Assembly: GCA_900553025.1 (NCBI GenBank)
Contig: USBT01000003.1
Coordinates: 1-64,000, forward strand
From: an uncultured Eubacteriales bacterium
GTDB lineage: Bacteria > Bacillota > Clostridia > Peptostreptococcales > Anaerovoracaceae
Direction of reading: 5' to 3'
Length of the DNA: 64,000 bases
A model generated the notes under the pieces. The model was not told the origin of the DNA and did not search any database. It saw only the letters and a program-made list of their open reading frames with translations. Shown here piece after piece: positions 6,446 through 15,597 of this stretch. The stretch's first letter is position 1; each line of letters starts with the position of its first letter. The position numbers and the translations under genes were made by a program.

Positions 6446-7075
6446 ATGTCAAACTTCATTCAAGGCCTCATATTGGGGTTCGTTTACGTCATGCCAATAG
6501 GCACACAAAACATTTTTGTTATCAATACCGCTCTTAGGCAGCGTAGGTCAAGAACTTGGCTTACTGCACTTATTGTGTTTCTATTTGACATTAGCCTTGC
6601 CATCGCTTGTTTTTTCGGAGTCGGAGCGATTCTGCAAACAGCTACGTGGTTAAAATTATCAGTTCTCTGTCTCGGCTCTCTAATTGTTATCTATATAGGA
6701 TTCTCCATCTTTGTTGATAAAAACACCAACATCGATAGCGATACCAACGTGAATATCCCCATAAGAAGGGTCCTGACAACAGCCTTCGTTGTAACCTGGC
6801 TAAACCCTCAAGCACTAATAGACGGTAGCCTCATGCTTGGTGCCTTCCATGCTTCTATGCCAGGATATGCGGGCACTCTTTTTATTTCGGGGGTTTGCAT
6901 GGCTTCATTTCTGTGGTGGTTTGGCATGTCCTCCTTTGTTTCTCTCTTCAAAGCGAAAATCTCAAGCAAAACACTGCGCATAATCAACATTGTTTGCGGT
7001 GCTGTTATAATGTTTTATGGAGCAAAGTTATTCGTTGACTTTGTAAAAATGTTAATTCCTATTATAAACAACTAA
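6446..7075 (+). CDS. LysE/ArgO-family amino-acid exporter
   Basis: 209 residues from ATG 6446, which has GGAGA five bases upstream; the longer frame from a TTG at 6398 has no such site. Six hydrophobic segments are visible. The family signature is near the start: GLILGFVYVMPIGTQNIFV with PIG(T/P)QN. The fifth segment region has TWLNPQALID. LysE/ArgO proteins export lysine, arginine or other basic amino acids; the substrate here cannot be told. It stands alone, between HicAB and a GNAT gene. Confidence 0.85.
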   Translation: MSNFIQGLILGFVYVMPIGTQNIFVINTALRQRRSRTWLTALIVFLFDISLAIACFFGVGAILQTATWLKLSVLCLGSLIVIYIGFSIFVDKNTNIDSDTNVNIPIRRVLTTAFVVTWLNPQALIDGSLMLGAFHASMPGYAGTLFISGVCMASFLWWFGMSSFVSLFKAKISSKTLRIINIVCGAVIMFYGAKLFVDFVKMLIPIINN

Positions 7076-7210
7076 ATTTTAAATTATTTAGGCAAATAAA
7101 CTCACGTTTTTGTAATCTTCAGAATTCTTTATCCTGTTCATTTTTCTTTTTAAGCATATATTCTATTTTAAATTCAAATAATTTTACATATATACAATCT
7201 ATCATCAAAC

Positions 7211-7239
7211 TTGATTTTAATTTACCCATCGAATATAAT
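7211..7239 (+). promoter_or_regulatory. Promoter of the GNAT gene
   Basis: TTGATT (7211-7216), a 17-base spacer, then TATAAT (7234-7239). The start codon is 41 bases downstream. Confidence 0.6.
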
Positions 7240-7279
7240 AATTATACATAATTGTGAGAACTCAAGAAAGGAGATACCA

Positions 7280-7558
7280 ATGATAAAAATTATATTTGAA
7301 CCCGCACAAAACAGAGCTGCTGCATACGATGGCGACAAAAACATCGGCGAAGCGACTTACACAAATTCCGATAGCACTTGGACACTCGACCACACTTTTG
7401 TTGACAAAGACTACGGCGGTCAAGGTATCGCCGCTAAACTGATTGACGAGGTCGTAAAGAATGCAAGAATCCAAAAGACTAAGATTGTGCCACAGTGTTC
7501 ATATGCGGTAAAAAAATTCGAGACAACGCCGGAATACGAGGACGTTTTAGCAAAATAA
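7280..7558 (+). CDS. Small GNAT-family N-acetyltransferase (COG2388/YjdJ type)
   Basis: 92 residues from ATG 7280 with AAAGGAGA upstream; a longer frame from 7211 starts inside the promoter. The pattern is that of the small YjdJ-like acetyltransferases: AAAYDGDKNIGEATYT, WTLDHTFVDKDYGGQGIAAKL (the G-Q-G-I/V-A acetyl-CoA loop), then KIVPQCSYAVKKFE with the conserved CSY. Substrate unknown. The last codons overlap the first of three 22-base tandem repeats. Confidence 0.85.
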   Translation: MIKIIFEPAQNRAAAYDGDKNIGEATYTNSDSTWTLDHTFVDKDYGGQGIAAKLIDEVVKNARIQKTKIVPQCSYAVKKFETTPEYEDVLAK

Positions 7559-7619
7559 AGATAATTTGACAGAAAAATAAGGGTAATGTAGCAACATAAT
7601 AAGGATAATTTAACCACAT
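7554..7619 (+). repeat. Three tandem 22-base repeats
   Basis: Units 7554-7575, 7576-7597 and 7598-7619 share AATAAGGATAAT, then more variable bases ending AC(C)ACAT or similar. The first unit contains the stop codon of the GNAT gene. One of several short tandem repeats at gene ends in this window. Confidence 0.65.
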
Positions 7620-7686
7620 CAAAAAAATTTATATTAAGACAATTTATCAGAATGAGGAGGGGCGGAGCTCTGTCCGCTTTGATGCA

Positions 7687-9102
7687 ATGAAAATATCGAC
7701 AGTAATAGAAAATCACGACTCAAAACTTCAGAAAATTATAGACTCGCAGAGAAAATTCCAAAGGAGTGGTGTACCGCTAGAAAAAGATTTCCGCCTAGCA
7801 GCACTCAAAACACTTAAATCCATGGTTTCCGATAATGAGGACAAACTGATTCGAGCGCTTAAGGATGATTTGTCCAAATCGGAGAGCGAAGCCTTTATTA
7901 CAGAGATTTCGATTGTGTATCAAGAGATTGACTACGCCCTAAAAAATCTAAATAAGTGGATGAGGCCTCACAAAGTTCCTCAAACTCCTACAAACATCCC
8001 CTCCAAGAACTATATTCTGCCCGAACCGTACGGCGTCGTGGCTATTTTGTCGCCTTGGAACTACCCTGTTAATCTCGCACTTGTACCCTTAGTCGGTGCT
8101 CTTGCCGCAGGAAATTCAGTTATCTTGAAAAACTCGCGAAGTAGCGTCCAAACCTCTGAGCTTCTAAGAGAGCTTATAACAAAATATTTTCCTGCCGAGG
8201 TAGTTTGTGCGGTTGATCCAGCAATCGACTACGATGAATTGCTCGAGCCGCGATACGACTATATATTTTTTACAGGAAGCACTGAAGCTGCAAAAGATGT
8301 GATGACAAAGGCTGCTAAACACTTAACACCTGTCAGTCTTGAGCTCGGCGGTCAATGTCCTTGTATAGTTGATTCCAAGGCAAATGTTAAGCTCGCCGCT
8401 AAGAGGATTATGTGGGGCAAATTTTTGAATGCAGGCCAAACTTGCATATCAATCAATCACGTCTGGGTGCAAAGGAGCGTTGAAGATGATTTTGTGAAGG
8501 CCATGCTCGGTGAAATTCTGGAAAACTACCGCAATGCTGTAAACGATCCAGATTATCCTAAAATAATCTCTGAAAAACACTTCAATAGGCTCTCTGGTCT
8601 GCTCGATGACTGCTTATCTAACAAAGAGCGTCTTGTAATCGGAGGCTCAAGAAGTAAGGAAAATCAAAAAATTTCTCCTTCCTTGATAATCCATGCCGAC
8701 TTATCCGACAAGGTCATGGAAAGAGAAATTTTTGGTCCAATTCTTCCAATATTGAGTTTCGATAATCTAAGTAAGCTTAAAAAATACATGCTAAATATCG
8801 AAAAGCCGCTAGCTTGCTATTTCTTCTCTGAAGATATTGACAAGGCGAGCAGCTTTATGAACTCCGTTTCTTACGGTGGAGGCTGCATAAACGATGTTTT
8901 GATGCATGTCAGCCATCACAGCCTACCATTCGGTGGTGTTGGCAATAGCGGAATGGGCGCATATCACGGTAAATATAGTTTTGACACCTTCACACACTAC
9001 AAGCCAGTTGTTTCAACATCCACTCATGTTGATTTACCGTTTCGCTATCCTAGATTTGCTAAGAAAAATCTTCCGCTTATAAAGAAATTTTTAAAAATAT
9101 GA
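7687..9102 (+). CDS. NAD(P)-dependent aldehyde dehydrogenase, ALDH3-like
   Basis: 471 residues, full length for the ALDH3/fatty-aldehyde class. Visible parts: PWNYP with Asn125, Lys148 (VILKNS), FFTGST, the general base Glu219 in LELGG, and the nucleophile Cys253 in NAGQTC; then EIFGPILPI and PFGGVGNSGMG. The usual K of ELGGK is Q here. It oxidises aldehydes to acids; the substrate is unknown. The C-terminus lacks an obvious membrane anchor. The ATG at 7687 lacks a close ribosome site: AGGAGGGG is about 25 bases upstream, and a small hairpin (GCGGA/TCCGC) between them could bring it nearer. Confidence 0.88.
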   Translation: MKISTVIENHDSKLQKIIDSQRKFQRSGVPLEKDFRLAALKTLKSMVSDNEDKLIRALKDDLSKSESEAFITEISIVYQEIDYALKNLNKWMRPHKVPQTPTNIPSKNYILPEPYGVVAILSPWNYPVNLALVPLVGALAAGNSVILKNSRSSVQTSELLRELITKYFPAEVVCAVDPAIDYDELLEPRYDYIFFTGSTEAAKDVMTKAAKHLTPVSLELGGQCPCIVDSKANVKLAAKRIMWGKFLNAGQTCISINHVWVQRSVEDDFVKAMLGEILENYRNAVNDPDYPKIISEKHFNRLSGLLDDCLSNKERLVIGGSRSKENQKISPSLIIHADLSDKVMEREIFGPILPILSFDNLSKLKKYMLNIEKPLACYFFSEDIDKASSFMNSVSYGGGCINDVLMHVSHHSLPFGGVGNSGMGAYHGKYSFDTFTHYKPVVSTSTHVDLPFRYPRFAKKNLPLIKKFLKI

Positions 9103-9126
9103 CTTTTACTTATATATTGCTAATTA

Positions 9127-9171
9127 AAAAGAGTATAGGATTTATCTAAAAAATAAGTCCTATACTCTTTT
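9127..9171. terminator. Bidirectional terminator between ALDH and surface protein gene
   Basis: AAAGAGTATAGGA pairs with TCCTATACTCTTT around an AT-rich loop, with A's before and T's after. It serves the ALDH gene on plus and the convergent surface protein gene on minus. Confidence 0.8.
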
Positions 9172-9188
9172 GCTTTTATACTTTTATA

Positions 9189-10604
9189 TTATTTATTTAC
9201 CTTGGCTCTATTTATCAGCACAAGTGCAATGCTTGCAACAGCTAAAGATAGTAGCGCTACAAGTATTCCGCTATCTCCTGTATTAGGTCCTTTTTGCATT
9301 TCAGCATTCACCATGTTTTTATCCATAACGGTAACTTTTGCGATGGCAATTGCCTGATGCCCATCTTTATCTTTCACAGCATATTTGATTTCGTATTTTC
9401 CTGTTTTGTTGATATCAAAGTTGCCCTTATCTAATACAATGACTTGAGCATATAAATCCCCATCCTCAGTATCTGTTGCTGAAATAACAGGCTTTAGTAG
9501 TGTAAATGTCTTGTCCCCCTTGGTAACAGACATATCCTTCACTTTTAAAATTGGCAACCCTGTATATGTAGCATACAAATCCATATCCTCTCCGACCTTC
9601 GACTCTAAGTTGAAAGGTTTGCCATTCTTATCTAACCAATTAACAAATTCTTTATTGGCTAATGCTGGTGCCATGACAGGTTTAACTTTCGTATCTTTTT
9701 CAATGACCTGAGTATCTATCAGTTTTTTATCAGCATCGTAGAAATTTACAGTTACTGCTTTAGCAAATAGTGGCTTTGCAATTGTGTAACCGTAACCACG
9801 AGTTTTGTTGGTGCTGGAAGCAGGTTCATAAGCTATGAAATAATCTTTCTGAACAGCTCCTTTCTTAATTCCCGGCTTTAAAATTCTACCTTTATCACTA
9901 TTTATTCTTTTGCAGAACCATCCCTTGAAAATATAACCGTCTTTGATAGGTCCATCTGGTATATGCAATGTTGAATCCTTAGTTACTTGAGATTCCTTAA
10001 TCTCCTTACTGCCATCTGCAAATACGTTCCCATCAGGATCGAAGGCTACAATCTGTTGAGCAAATGTCATCACACCTTTCTCATTCTTAGCAGGGTCTAG
10101 GTGATATACTTTGAATTCAAAAGACGGTGATTCGAATTCTTTATTACCCTCTCCTGGATACTCGCCAGCCATTAAATGATAATTATCTGGAAGTGTTTCC
10201 GTAATAAGTCGAACCTTAAGCTTATCACCTACATTATAATCGCCTATTGATATCCACCCGCTGTGATTAGTAACACCTGCATACTTTGCGTTTACAATTT
10301 TTTCTTCACCACCATTAACAGAAACTGCAAATTTCAAGTTCTCAAGTTTATATCCTGGAATTACCTTCTCTATATCAGTTTTGTTGTCAATAGTATGAAA
10401 ATCACTTGTCTTATTTGCAAAATCCGTCTTTTCAACAAAGATTTCGAAAATAACAGATTCTAATTTGTCATTTCCATCTCCCTGCATAGGTGCATTATCG
10501 TTATCATCTGCATAAACAGCAGAAAAGTTTGGACTTAACAGAAATCCAACTGACAAAATTACAGCTAATAGACAAATGCCTATTTTGTTCTTCGTAAAAC
10601 TCAT
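9189..10604 (-). CDS. Secreted, sortase-anchored surface protein with Ig-like domains
   Basis: 471 residues. A signal peptide (about 1-33: basic start, hydrophobic core, cut near VYA-DD) is followed by an acidic spacer and an uncharacterised domain to about 190. Two Listeria-Bacteroides-like repeats (Flg_new type) follow: YIFKGWFCK and KEFVNWLDKNGKPFNLESKV. A bacterial Ig-like domain comes next (ISATDTEDGDLYAQV, then GKYEIKYAVKDKDGH). The end is PNTGD, a hydrophobic helix and RAKVNK, a sortase signal in which P-N-T-G replaces the usual LPxTG. The protein is therefore probably wall-linked. Function unknown; adhesion is plausible. Confidence 0.8.
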   Translation of the reverse strand: MSFTKNKIGICLLAVILSVGFLLSPNFSAVYADDNDNAPMQGDGNDKLESVIFEIFVEKTDFANKTSDFHTIDNKTDIEKVIPGYKLENLKFAVSVNGGEEKIVNAKYAGVTNHSGWISIGDYNVGDKLKVRLITETLPDNYHLMAGEYPGEGNKEFESPSFEFKVYHLDPAKNEKGVMTFAQQIVAFDPDGNVFADGSKEIKESQVTKDSTLHIPDGPIKDGYIFKGWFCKRINSDKGRILKPGIKKGAVQKDYFIAYEPASSTNKTRGYGYTIAKPLFAKAVTVNFYDADKKLIDTQVIEKDTKVKPVMAPALANKEFVNWLDKNGKPFNLESKVGEDMDLYATYTGLPILKVKDMSVTKGDKTFTLLKPVISATDTEDGDLYAQVIVLDKGNFDINKTGKYEIKYAVKDKDGHQAIAIAKVTVMDKNMVNAEMQKGPNTGDSGILVALLSLAVASIALVLINRAKVNK

Positions 10605-10736
10605 TTTAATTCTCCCTTCTGAATTTTTTTAATTATACTCTGTATAATTATATCACCCCCCCTTATTTTTCAACATCTTTTATGCTGTAGCAGTTAATAA
10701 GGTTAATGTTGTAATCACATAAATGTAAACACTATA

Positions 10737-10770
10737 TAAAAAGACAATCGTTTATGATTGCCCTTTTATA
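10737..10770 (-). terminator. Probable terminator after the M29 aminopeptidase gene
   Basis: On the minus strand, GGGCAATC-loop-GATTGTC forms an imperfect hairpin followed by TTTTTA, about 95 bases past the stop codon of the aminopeptidase gene. Confidence 0.5.
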
Positions 10771-10861
10771 AATATATCATTTTTAAAATTTGCGATACAC
10801 AACTGTTTTCGGTTAGCATCAAATAATATGCACATGCCCCGTCATTGCTTAGCCCAGTTGC

Positions 10862-11974
10862 TTAGCCCATCAGATTTTCAGGATTTAATCCCTCAAGCTC
10901 AGGAATTACAAACAAACCGTCCTTTCTGATAAGCACGTCGTCAAAATAGATTTCTCCGCCACCGTATTCTGGTCTTTGAATAAGCACGAGATCCCAGTGT
11001 ACAGCTGATTTGTTGCCATTGTAAGCATCATCATAGCACATACCCGGCGTCAAATGTATGCTTCCTGCAATTTTCTCGTCAAAGAGCGTATCCTTCATAG
11101 GATGCAACACGTAAGGGTTTACACCAATCGCAAACTCTCCGAAATATCTTGCTCCCTCGTCAGTATCAAGAAGCTGATTGATTCTTTCATTATTATTTGC
11201 CTCAGCCTTTACAATCTTTCCGTCCTCAACGTGAAAAACGATATTCTCATATGTAAAGCCCTGCTCCTCACTCACGGTATTATAAGAAATCACACCATTC
11301 ATTGAATCCTTAACAGGTGCGGAATAAACCTCTCCATCTGGGATATTGAGTCCGCCATCGCATTTAACAGCTCCAATGCCTTTAATGCTGAACGTCAAAT
11401 CAGTTCCAGGTGCCACAAGTCTAACCTTATCTGTTTTGTTCATCAGATCTACAAGTGGATCCATCGCCTTGCTCATCTTCTCATAATCAAGCGTACAAAC
11501 ATTGAAGAAAAAGTCCTCAAAGGCTTCCTGACTAGTCCCAGCAAGCTGAGCCATCGAAGCGTTAGGATATCTCAAAATAACCCACTTGGTTTTGCTCACC
11601 CTGTAATCTATTACCGGATCGAGCATCTTGCTGTAAAGGGACATCTTTTCGCCTGGCACGTCGCTTGTTTCACTTGTATTATTGCCAGCACGAACAGCAA
11701 TATAAGCGTCCATCTGCTTCATCTCTTGTAGCTTGTAATCGTTCATTACCGATAGCTGCTTCTCCTCGCATCCTAGCATAATTTCTCTATCCAAAACAGC
11801 ATCGCGAACCGTGTAGTACGGGTAGCCCCCTGCTTTGTACACATCCTTAATGAGCTGTCTTATCAATGGCTTTGGTGAATCGCCCTCAAAGTCGATAAGA
11901 ACTTTCTCGCCCTTCTGCACCTTGCATGAATAATTCACTAATAAATTTGATAATTTTTCAATTCTTGGATCCAT
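10862..11974 (-). CDS. Metallo-aminopeptidase, M29 family (AmpS/PepS-like)
   Basis: 370 residues from ATG 11972-11974, which has GGAGGTTTC just upstream; the longer frame to 12031 lacks one. The sequence follows the M29 pattern: MDPRIEKLSNLLVNYSCKVQ at the start, LVAPGTDLTFSI, then the metal-binding half with NIPDGEVYSAPVKDS, AEANNN, GEFAIGVNP, HLTPGMCY and SAVHWDLVLIQ. These carry the Glu, His and Asp ligands of the two-metal site. The enzyme trims N-terminal residues from peptides in the cytoplasm, in keeping with a peptide-using anaerobe. It appears to be transcribed alone. Confidence 0.92.
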   Translation of the reverse strand: MDPRIEKLSNLLVNYSCKVQKGEKVLIDFEGDSPKPLIRQLIKDVYKAGGYPYYTVRDAVLDREIMLGCEEKQLSVMNDYKLQEMKQMDAYIAVRAGNNTSETSDVPGEKMSLYSKMLDPVIDYRVSKTKWVILRYPNASMAQLAGTSQEAFEDFFFNVCTLDYEKMSKAMDPLVDLMNKTDKVRLVAPGTDLTFSIKGIGAVKCDGGLNIPDGEVYSAPVKDSMNGVISYNTVSEEQGFTYENIVFHVEDGKIVKAEANNNERINQLLDTDEGARYFGEFAIGVNPYVLHPMKDTLFDEKIAGSIHLTPGMCYDDAYNGNKSAVHWDLVLIQRPEYGGGEIYFDDVLIRKDGLFVIPELEGLNPENLMG

Positions 11975-12243
11975 AGAAACCTCCCTAAATATATTTTTCG
12001 ATTCAACAAAATAGTTTGCTGTCAAAAGCATCTCATTTCCACGTACATTATACCCTTTATTTGGTTATTCAGACAACGCATTTATCTAGATTTGGAGTGA
12101 AATTACGCTATTTGCTATGTTGAATTTGTATAAATTTTGTATTATCATATTAGATGTGAATTAAAATTCAGCCTTAATACTCATTATAACGGCTGTTAAA
12201 TTGTAGCTATGAGCAATATTTTCGAATCACAAATATAGTTTAT

Positions 12244-12918
12244 ATGAGTATAATGGAGATGGAATTGAGGAAGGATTTTCCAAAGCGATTTGCCAAATTA
12301 ATATTCGGGCTTTTTTTATTTGCGGTTGCTGCATCGCTGACTATACAAGCTAAGGTCGGTTTCGCACCTTGGGACGTATTCCATGTTGGACTTGCTGGCA
12401 AACTTGGATTTAGAATTGGATTTACAAATATAATAGTCGGTCTAATTGTATTGATTATCACAGCACTTTTGAAAGAAAAAATCGGATTGGGTTCAATAAC
12501 TAATATGTTCTTAGTCGGAGTATTAATGGATTTGCTTCTCTACAACGGAGTAATCCCGCCTTCTCAAAGCCACCTAACTGGATACATCATGTTGATTTCT
12601 GGCATAATAGTTATGGGATTTGCGAGTTATTTCTATATTTCCGCGGGGTTTGGCTCAGGTCCGCGAGATTCTCTCATGGTAGCTATAGCCAGAAACACAA
12701 AGTTATCCATAGGTGCATCTCGCTTTATTTTAGAAGCATCTGTAACAGCAATTGGGTATTTCCTTGGTGGTATGGTTGGACTTGGCACCCTCATATTTGT
12801 TATTCTCATAGGGCCATCCGTGCATTATGTGTTCATGTTGTTTCATTATGCCCCTCATAGAGTCAAACACGAAGGCCTTGGTGAAACACTATCGTATTTA
12901 ATAAAAAAGGATAAATAA
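12244..12918 (+). CDS. YczE/YyaS/YitT-family membrane protein
   Basis: 224 residues with about five hydrophobic segments. Family marks: ASLTIQAKVGFAPWDVFHVG near the start, GFTNIIVGLIVLI, and FYISAGFGSGPRDSLMVAI in the middle, where GxGPRD is the hallmark. The YczE-like proteins have no firm biochemical role. The ATG at 12244 is used; ATG 12253 is an alternative. It is followed after 12 bases by the NYN-domain gene, so the two are probably co-transcribed. Confidence 0.8.
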   Translation: MSIMEMELRKDFPKRFAKLIFGLFLFAVAASLTIQAKVGFAPWDVFHVGLAGKLGFRIGFTNIIVGLIVLIITALLKEKIGLGSITNMFLVGVLMDLLLYNGVIPPSQSHLTGYIMLISGIIVMGFASYFYISAGFGSGPRDSLMVAIARNTKLSIGASRFILEASVTAIGYFLGGMVGLGTLIFVILIGPSVHYVFMLFHYAPHRVKHEGLGETLSYLIKKDK

Positions 12919-12930
12919 AAGGAATATAAA

Positions 12931-13671
12931 ATGGATATAAAAATGGATAAAAGATATGCAGTTTTAATAGATGCAGATAATGTGTCAGAAAAATATATAG
13001 ATATTATTTTAGAGGAAGTTTCTAATTATGGAGTTGCGACAACGCGTAGAATTTACGGAGATTGGACAAAAACAGGGATGACCAAGTGGAAAAAATCTCT
13101 GCTCGAAAATTCAATCATTCCAGTTCAGCAGTATAGCTATACTACAGGTAAAAATTCTACAGATTCAGCTATGATTATTGATGCAATGGATATTCTCTAC
13201 TCAGGCAAGGTTGACGGATTTTGTCTTGTTTCAAGTGACAGTGACTTTACAAGACTTGCTTCGAGAATCAGAGAAGCCGGGCTTGACGTTGTCGGCATGG
13301 GAGAAACGAAAACACCTCCTGCATTCATAAGCGCATGCACAGTTTATAGGTATCTCGACCTACTTGCAGCTGAATCATTTGAGGAGGAAGTTTCAAATAA
13401 GCCTGTAAGTAACGTCGTTTCAAAGGTTGGCCTTAAGAAGGTTAAGAAAGCCATGAAGAACATAGTGCAGGAAAACTCTGACGGCGACGGTTGGATGAAC
13501 ATAGGAGATCTTGGAAATAAACTACAGAAGCGTTTCCCAGATTTCGACGTTCGTAACTACGGCTACAAAAAATTCTCTCTTTTTGTTGAAAATTGCGGTC
13601 TTTTTGAGATAAAAAAAGAAGATCAAATCGGCGGCACAGGCGTAACCATATATGCGAAAGAGAAAAAATAG
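12931..13671 (+). CDS. NYN-domain ribonuclease-like protein with OST-HTH/LOTUS domain
   Basis: 246 residues. The N-terminal ~140 form a PIN-like NYN domain: YAVLIDADNVS, KNSTDSAMIIDAMDILYSG and FCLVSSDSDFTRLA, giving the acidic residues of a metal-dependent RNase site. After a linker, about 165-240 form an OST-HTH/LOTUS RNA-binding domain (GWMNIGDLGNKLQKRFPDF, NYGYKKFSLFVE). This NYN plus OST-HTH architecture is known in bacteria and suggests an RNA-binding nuclease, but its targets are unknown. Ends in a bidirectional terminator. Confidence 0.88.
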   Translation: MDIKMDKRYAVLIDADNVSEKYIDIILEEVSNYGVATTRRIYGDWTKTGMTKWKKSLLENSIIPVQQYSYTTGKNSTDSAMIIDAMDILYSGKVDGFCLVSSDSDFTRLASRIREAGLDVVGMGETKTPPAFISACTVYRYLDLLAAESFEEEVSNKPVSNVVSKVGLKKVKKAMKNIVQENSDGDGWMNIGDLGNKLQKRFPDFDVRNYGYKKFSLFVENCGLFEIKKEDQIGGTGVTIYAKEKK

Positions 13672-13710
13672 ATTATCTCACACTCTCATTCTCGCGAAAT
13701 AATCTATTTT
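13665..13710. terminator. Bidirectional terminator
   Basis: AAAATAGATTAT (13665-13676) and ATAATCTATTTT (13699-13710) are perfect complements. The hairpin overlaps the stop codon of the NYN gene and also lies beyond the convergent ABC exporter gene. Confidence 0.75.
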
Positions 13711-13776
13711 CTTAAATCATAATAACTGCAACTCAGGCAATATTCTTAAATATACCTGTATTAAAAATACCTCTCT

Positions 13777-15597
13777 TTAGAATTGGCTGTTGAACATCTC
13801 CGAATAGAAGCCTCCCTTTTCAAGGAGCTCTTTATGACTACCTTGTTCAATTACATTGCCGTCTTTTAATACCAAAATAAAATCTGCATCTATAATCGTT
13901 GATAGACGATGAGCTATAACAAAACTGGTCTTTCCGTGCATTAGGCGATCCATTGCCTTCTGAATTCTAATTTCCGTTCTTGTATCCACAGAGCTTGTAG
14001 CTTCATCCAAAATAAGTATCGAGCTGTCCGCAAGCATTGCTCTTGCTATCGTTAGAAGTTGCTTTTGTCCCTGAGAAATGTTATCTGCTTCCTCATTAAT
14101 TACGGTGTTATATCCATCTGGTAGTGTTCTGATGAAGTAGTCTACCTGCGCAGCCTTAGCCGCTGCAAATACTTCCTCATCTGTCGCTTCAAGCCTGCCA
14201 TACCTTATGTTTTCCATAATTGTGCCCGTAAACAGCCACGTATCCTGCAAAACAATGGTAAATTCATCTCTTAGATCTTCCTTTGAAAAGTCTGTAATAT
14301 TATGTCCGTCTATCGAAATCAAGCCCGAATTTAATTCATAGAAGCCCATTAGAAGTTTAACAATAGTCGTCTTGCCTGCTCCTGTCGGACCTACTATGGC
14401 AACTTTTTCTCCTGCTCCGATTGATGCGCTGAAATCTCGTATTATTATTTTGTCCTTGTCATAACCGAATTTTACATCAGTAAATTCGACTTCACCCTTA
14501 ATATCATCTACTGGAACATCTGGTTTGGTCCTATGGTGAATTATCTCGTCTTCCTCTAGAAGTCCAAATATACGTTCAGAAGCCGCTGCGGTAAGCTGCA
14601 ATTCATTCATAATAGTTCCAATTTCAGCAATCGGCTGTGTAAATCGCCTTACGTATTGCAAGAAAGCCTGTAAACCTCCGACGGTCAAACTACCGTTGCT
14701 TGCAAAGAAGACACCAACCACACAAATAATCACATATCCCATATTGGAAATTATATGCATTATCGGCATCATCAGGCCGGAAATAAACTCAGCCTTCCAG
14801 CTCGTCTTTCTCAGTTTATCATTTGTTTCGTTAAACTCATCAATGCGCTTAGATTCCTGATTATATAGCTTAATAATATTATGTCCAGTAAAATCTTCTT
14901 CTATTATGCCATTGAGCTCCCCAAGGAATTTTTGTTGATTTCTAAAGTATCCCTGTGAGCGTTTAATTATTGCAGAAACAATAATACCAACCACTGGAAC
15001 AATGATCAGTGCAATCAGTGTCATTTGAAAACTTATAGTGATCATCATTGCAAGAACCCCAATCACTGTAACAGTTGCAGAAACTCCGTCGGAAATCGTC
15101 TGGCTAAGGGTTGTATTGATAACATCCACATCGTTTGTTATCCTTGACAGCACATCACCTTTTTTCTGCTCATTAAAATAGCCCAGAGGTAAATTGTGAA
15201 TCTTCTCAATCAACCTATTTCTAATCTCGTAGCTCACCTTGGTAGCAACCTTTGCAGTCAAACTCTTTTCAATGATTCCAATCACCCATGATGATATGTA
15301 TAGGGTGAACATCACAAGGAGTATCCTAGCAATCAATGTAAAATCTATCGGTCTACCATTTCCTCTTGCTACTGCAAGAAATCCTCTTACCATTTCATTG
15401 GTCGCCTTTGCCATCACCATCGGTCCTGCTACATTAAGCAAAGTAGATACAGTCGCCAAAACAAAAATTAAAACTAAGGATAATCTATGTCCCCTTAGAA
15501 CCTCTAAGAGTTTTTTCATGCTTGCCACAAAGTTTGTGGATTTCTTGGCAAATGACTTACGCGATTCGGACTTTGATTGGGTATTTTTTCTACTCAC
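13777..15597 (-). CDS. ABC exporter half-transporter with canonical ATPase site residues
   Basis: 606 residues from GTG 15595-15597, chosen because AAGGGAGGTGA lies just before it; a longer frame to 15693 overlaps the upstream gene by over 100 bases. A basic N-terminal tail precedes six membrane segments (about 40-330). The nucleotide-binding domain has Walker A GPTGAGKTT, signature ISQGQ, Walker B LILDEATSS with the catalytic Glu, and the switch IAHRLST. It starts inside the last 8 bases of its partner. Paired with a partner whose Walker B lacks that Glu, it forms a heterodimeric exporter like BmrCD/LmrCD or YheIH. Multidrug export is the likely job. Confidence 0.9.
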   Translation of the reverse strand: MSRKNTQSKSESRKSFAKKSTNFVASMKKLLEVLRGHRLSLVLIFVLATVSTLLNVAGPMVMAKATNEMVRGFLAVARGNGRPIDFTLIARILLVMFTLYISSWVIGIIEKSLTAKVATKVSYEIRNRLIEKIHNLPLGYFNEQKKGDVLSRITNDVDVINTTLSQTISDGVSATVTVIGVLAMMITISFQMTLIALIIVPVVGIIVSAIIKRSQGYFRNQQKFLGELNGIIEEDFTGHNIIKLYNQESKRIDEFNETNDKLRKTSWKAEFISGLMMPIMHIISNMGYVIICVVGVFFASNGSLTVGGLQAFLQYVRRFTQPIAEIGTIMNELQLTAAASERIFGLLEEDEIIHHRTKPDVPVDDIKGEVEFTDVKFGYDKDKIIIRDFSASIGAGEKVAIVGPTGAGKTTIVKLLMGFYELNSGLISIDGHNITDFSKEDLRDEFTIVLQDTWLFTGTIMENIRYGRLEATDEEVFAAAKAAQVDYFIRTLPDGYNTVINEEADNISQGQKQLLTIARAMLADSSILILDEATSSVDTRTEIRIQKAMDRLMHGKTSFVIAHRLSTIIDADFILVLKDGNVIEQGSHKELLEKGGFYSEMFNSQF

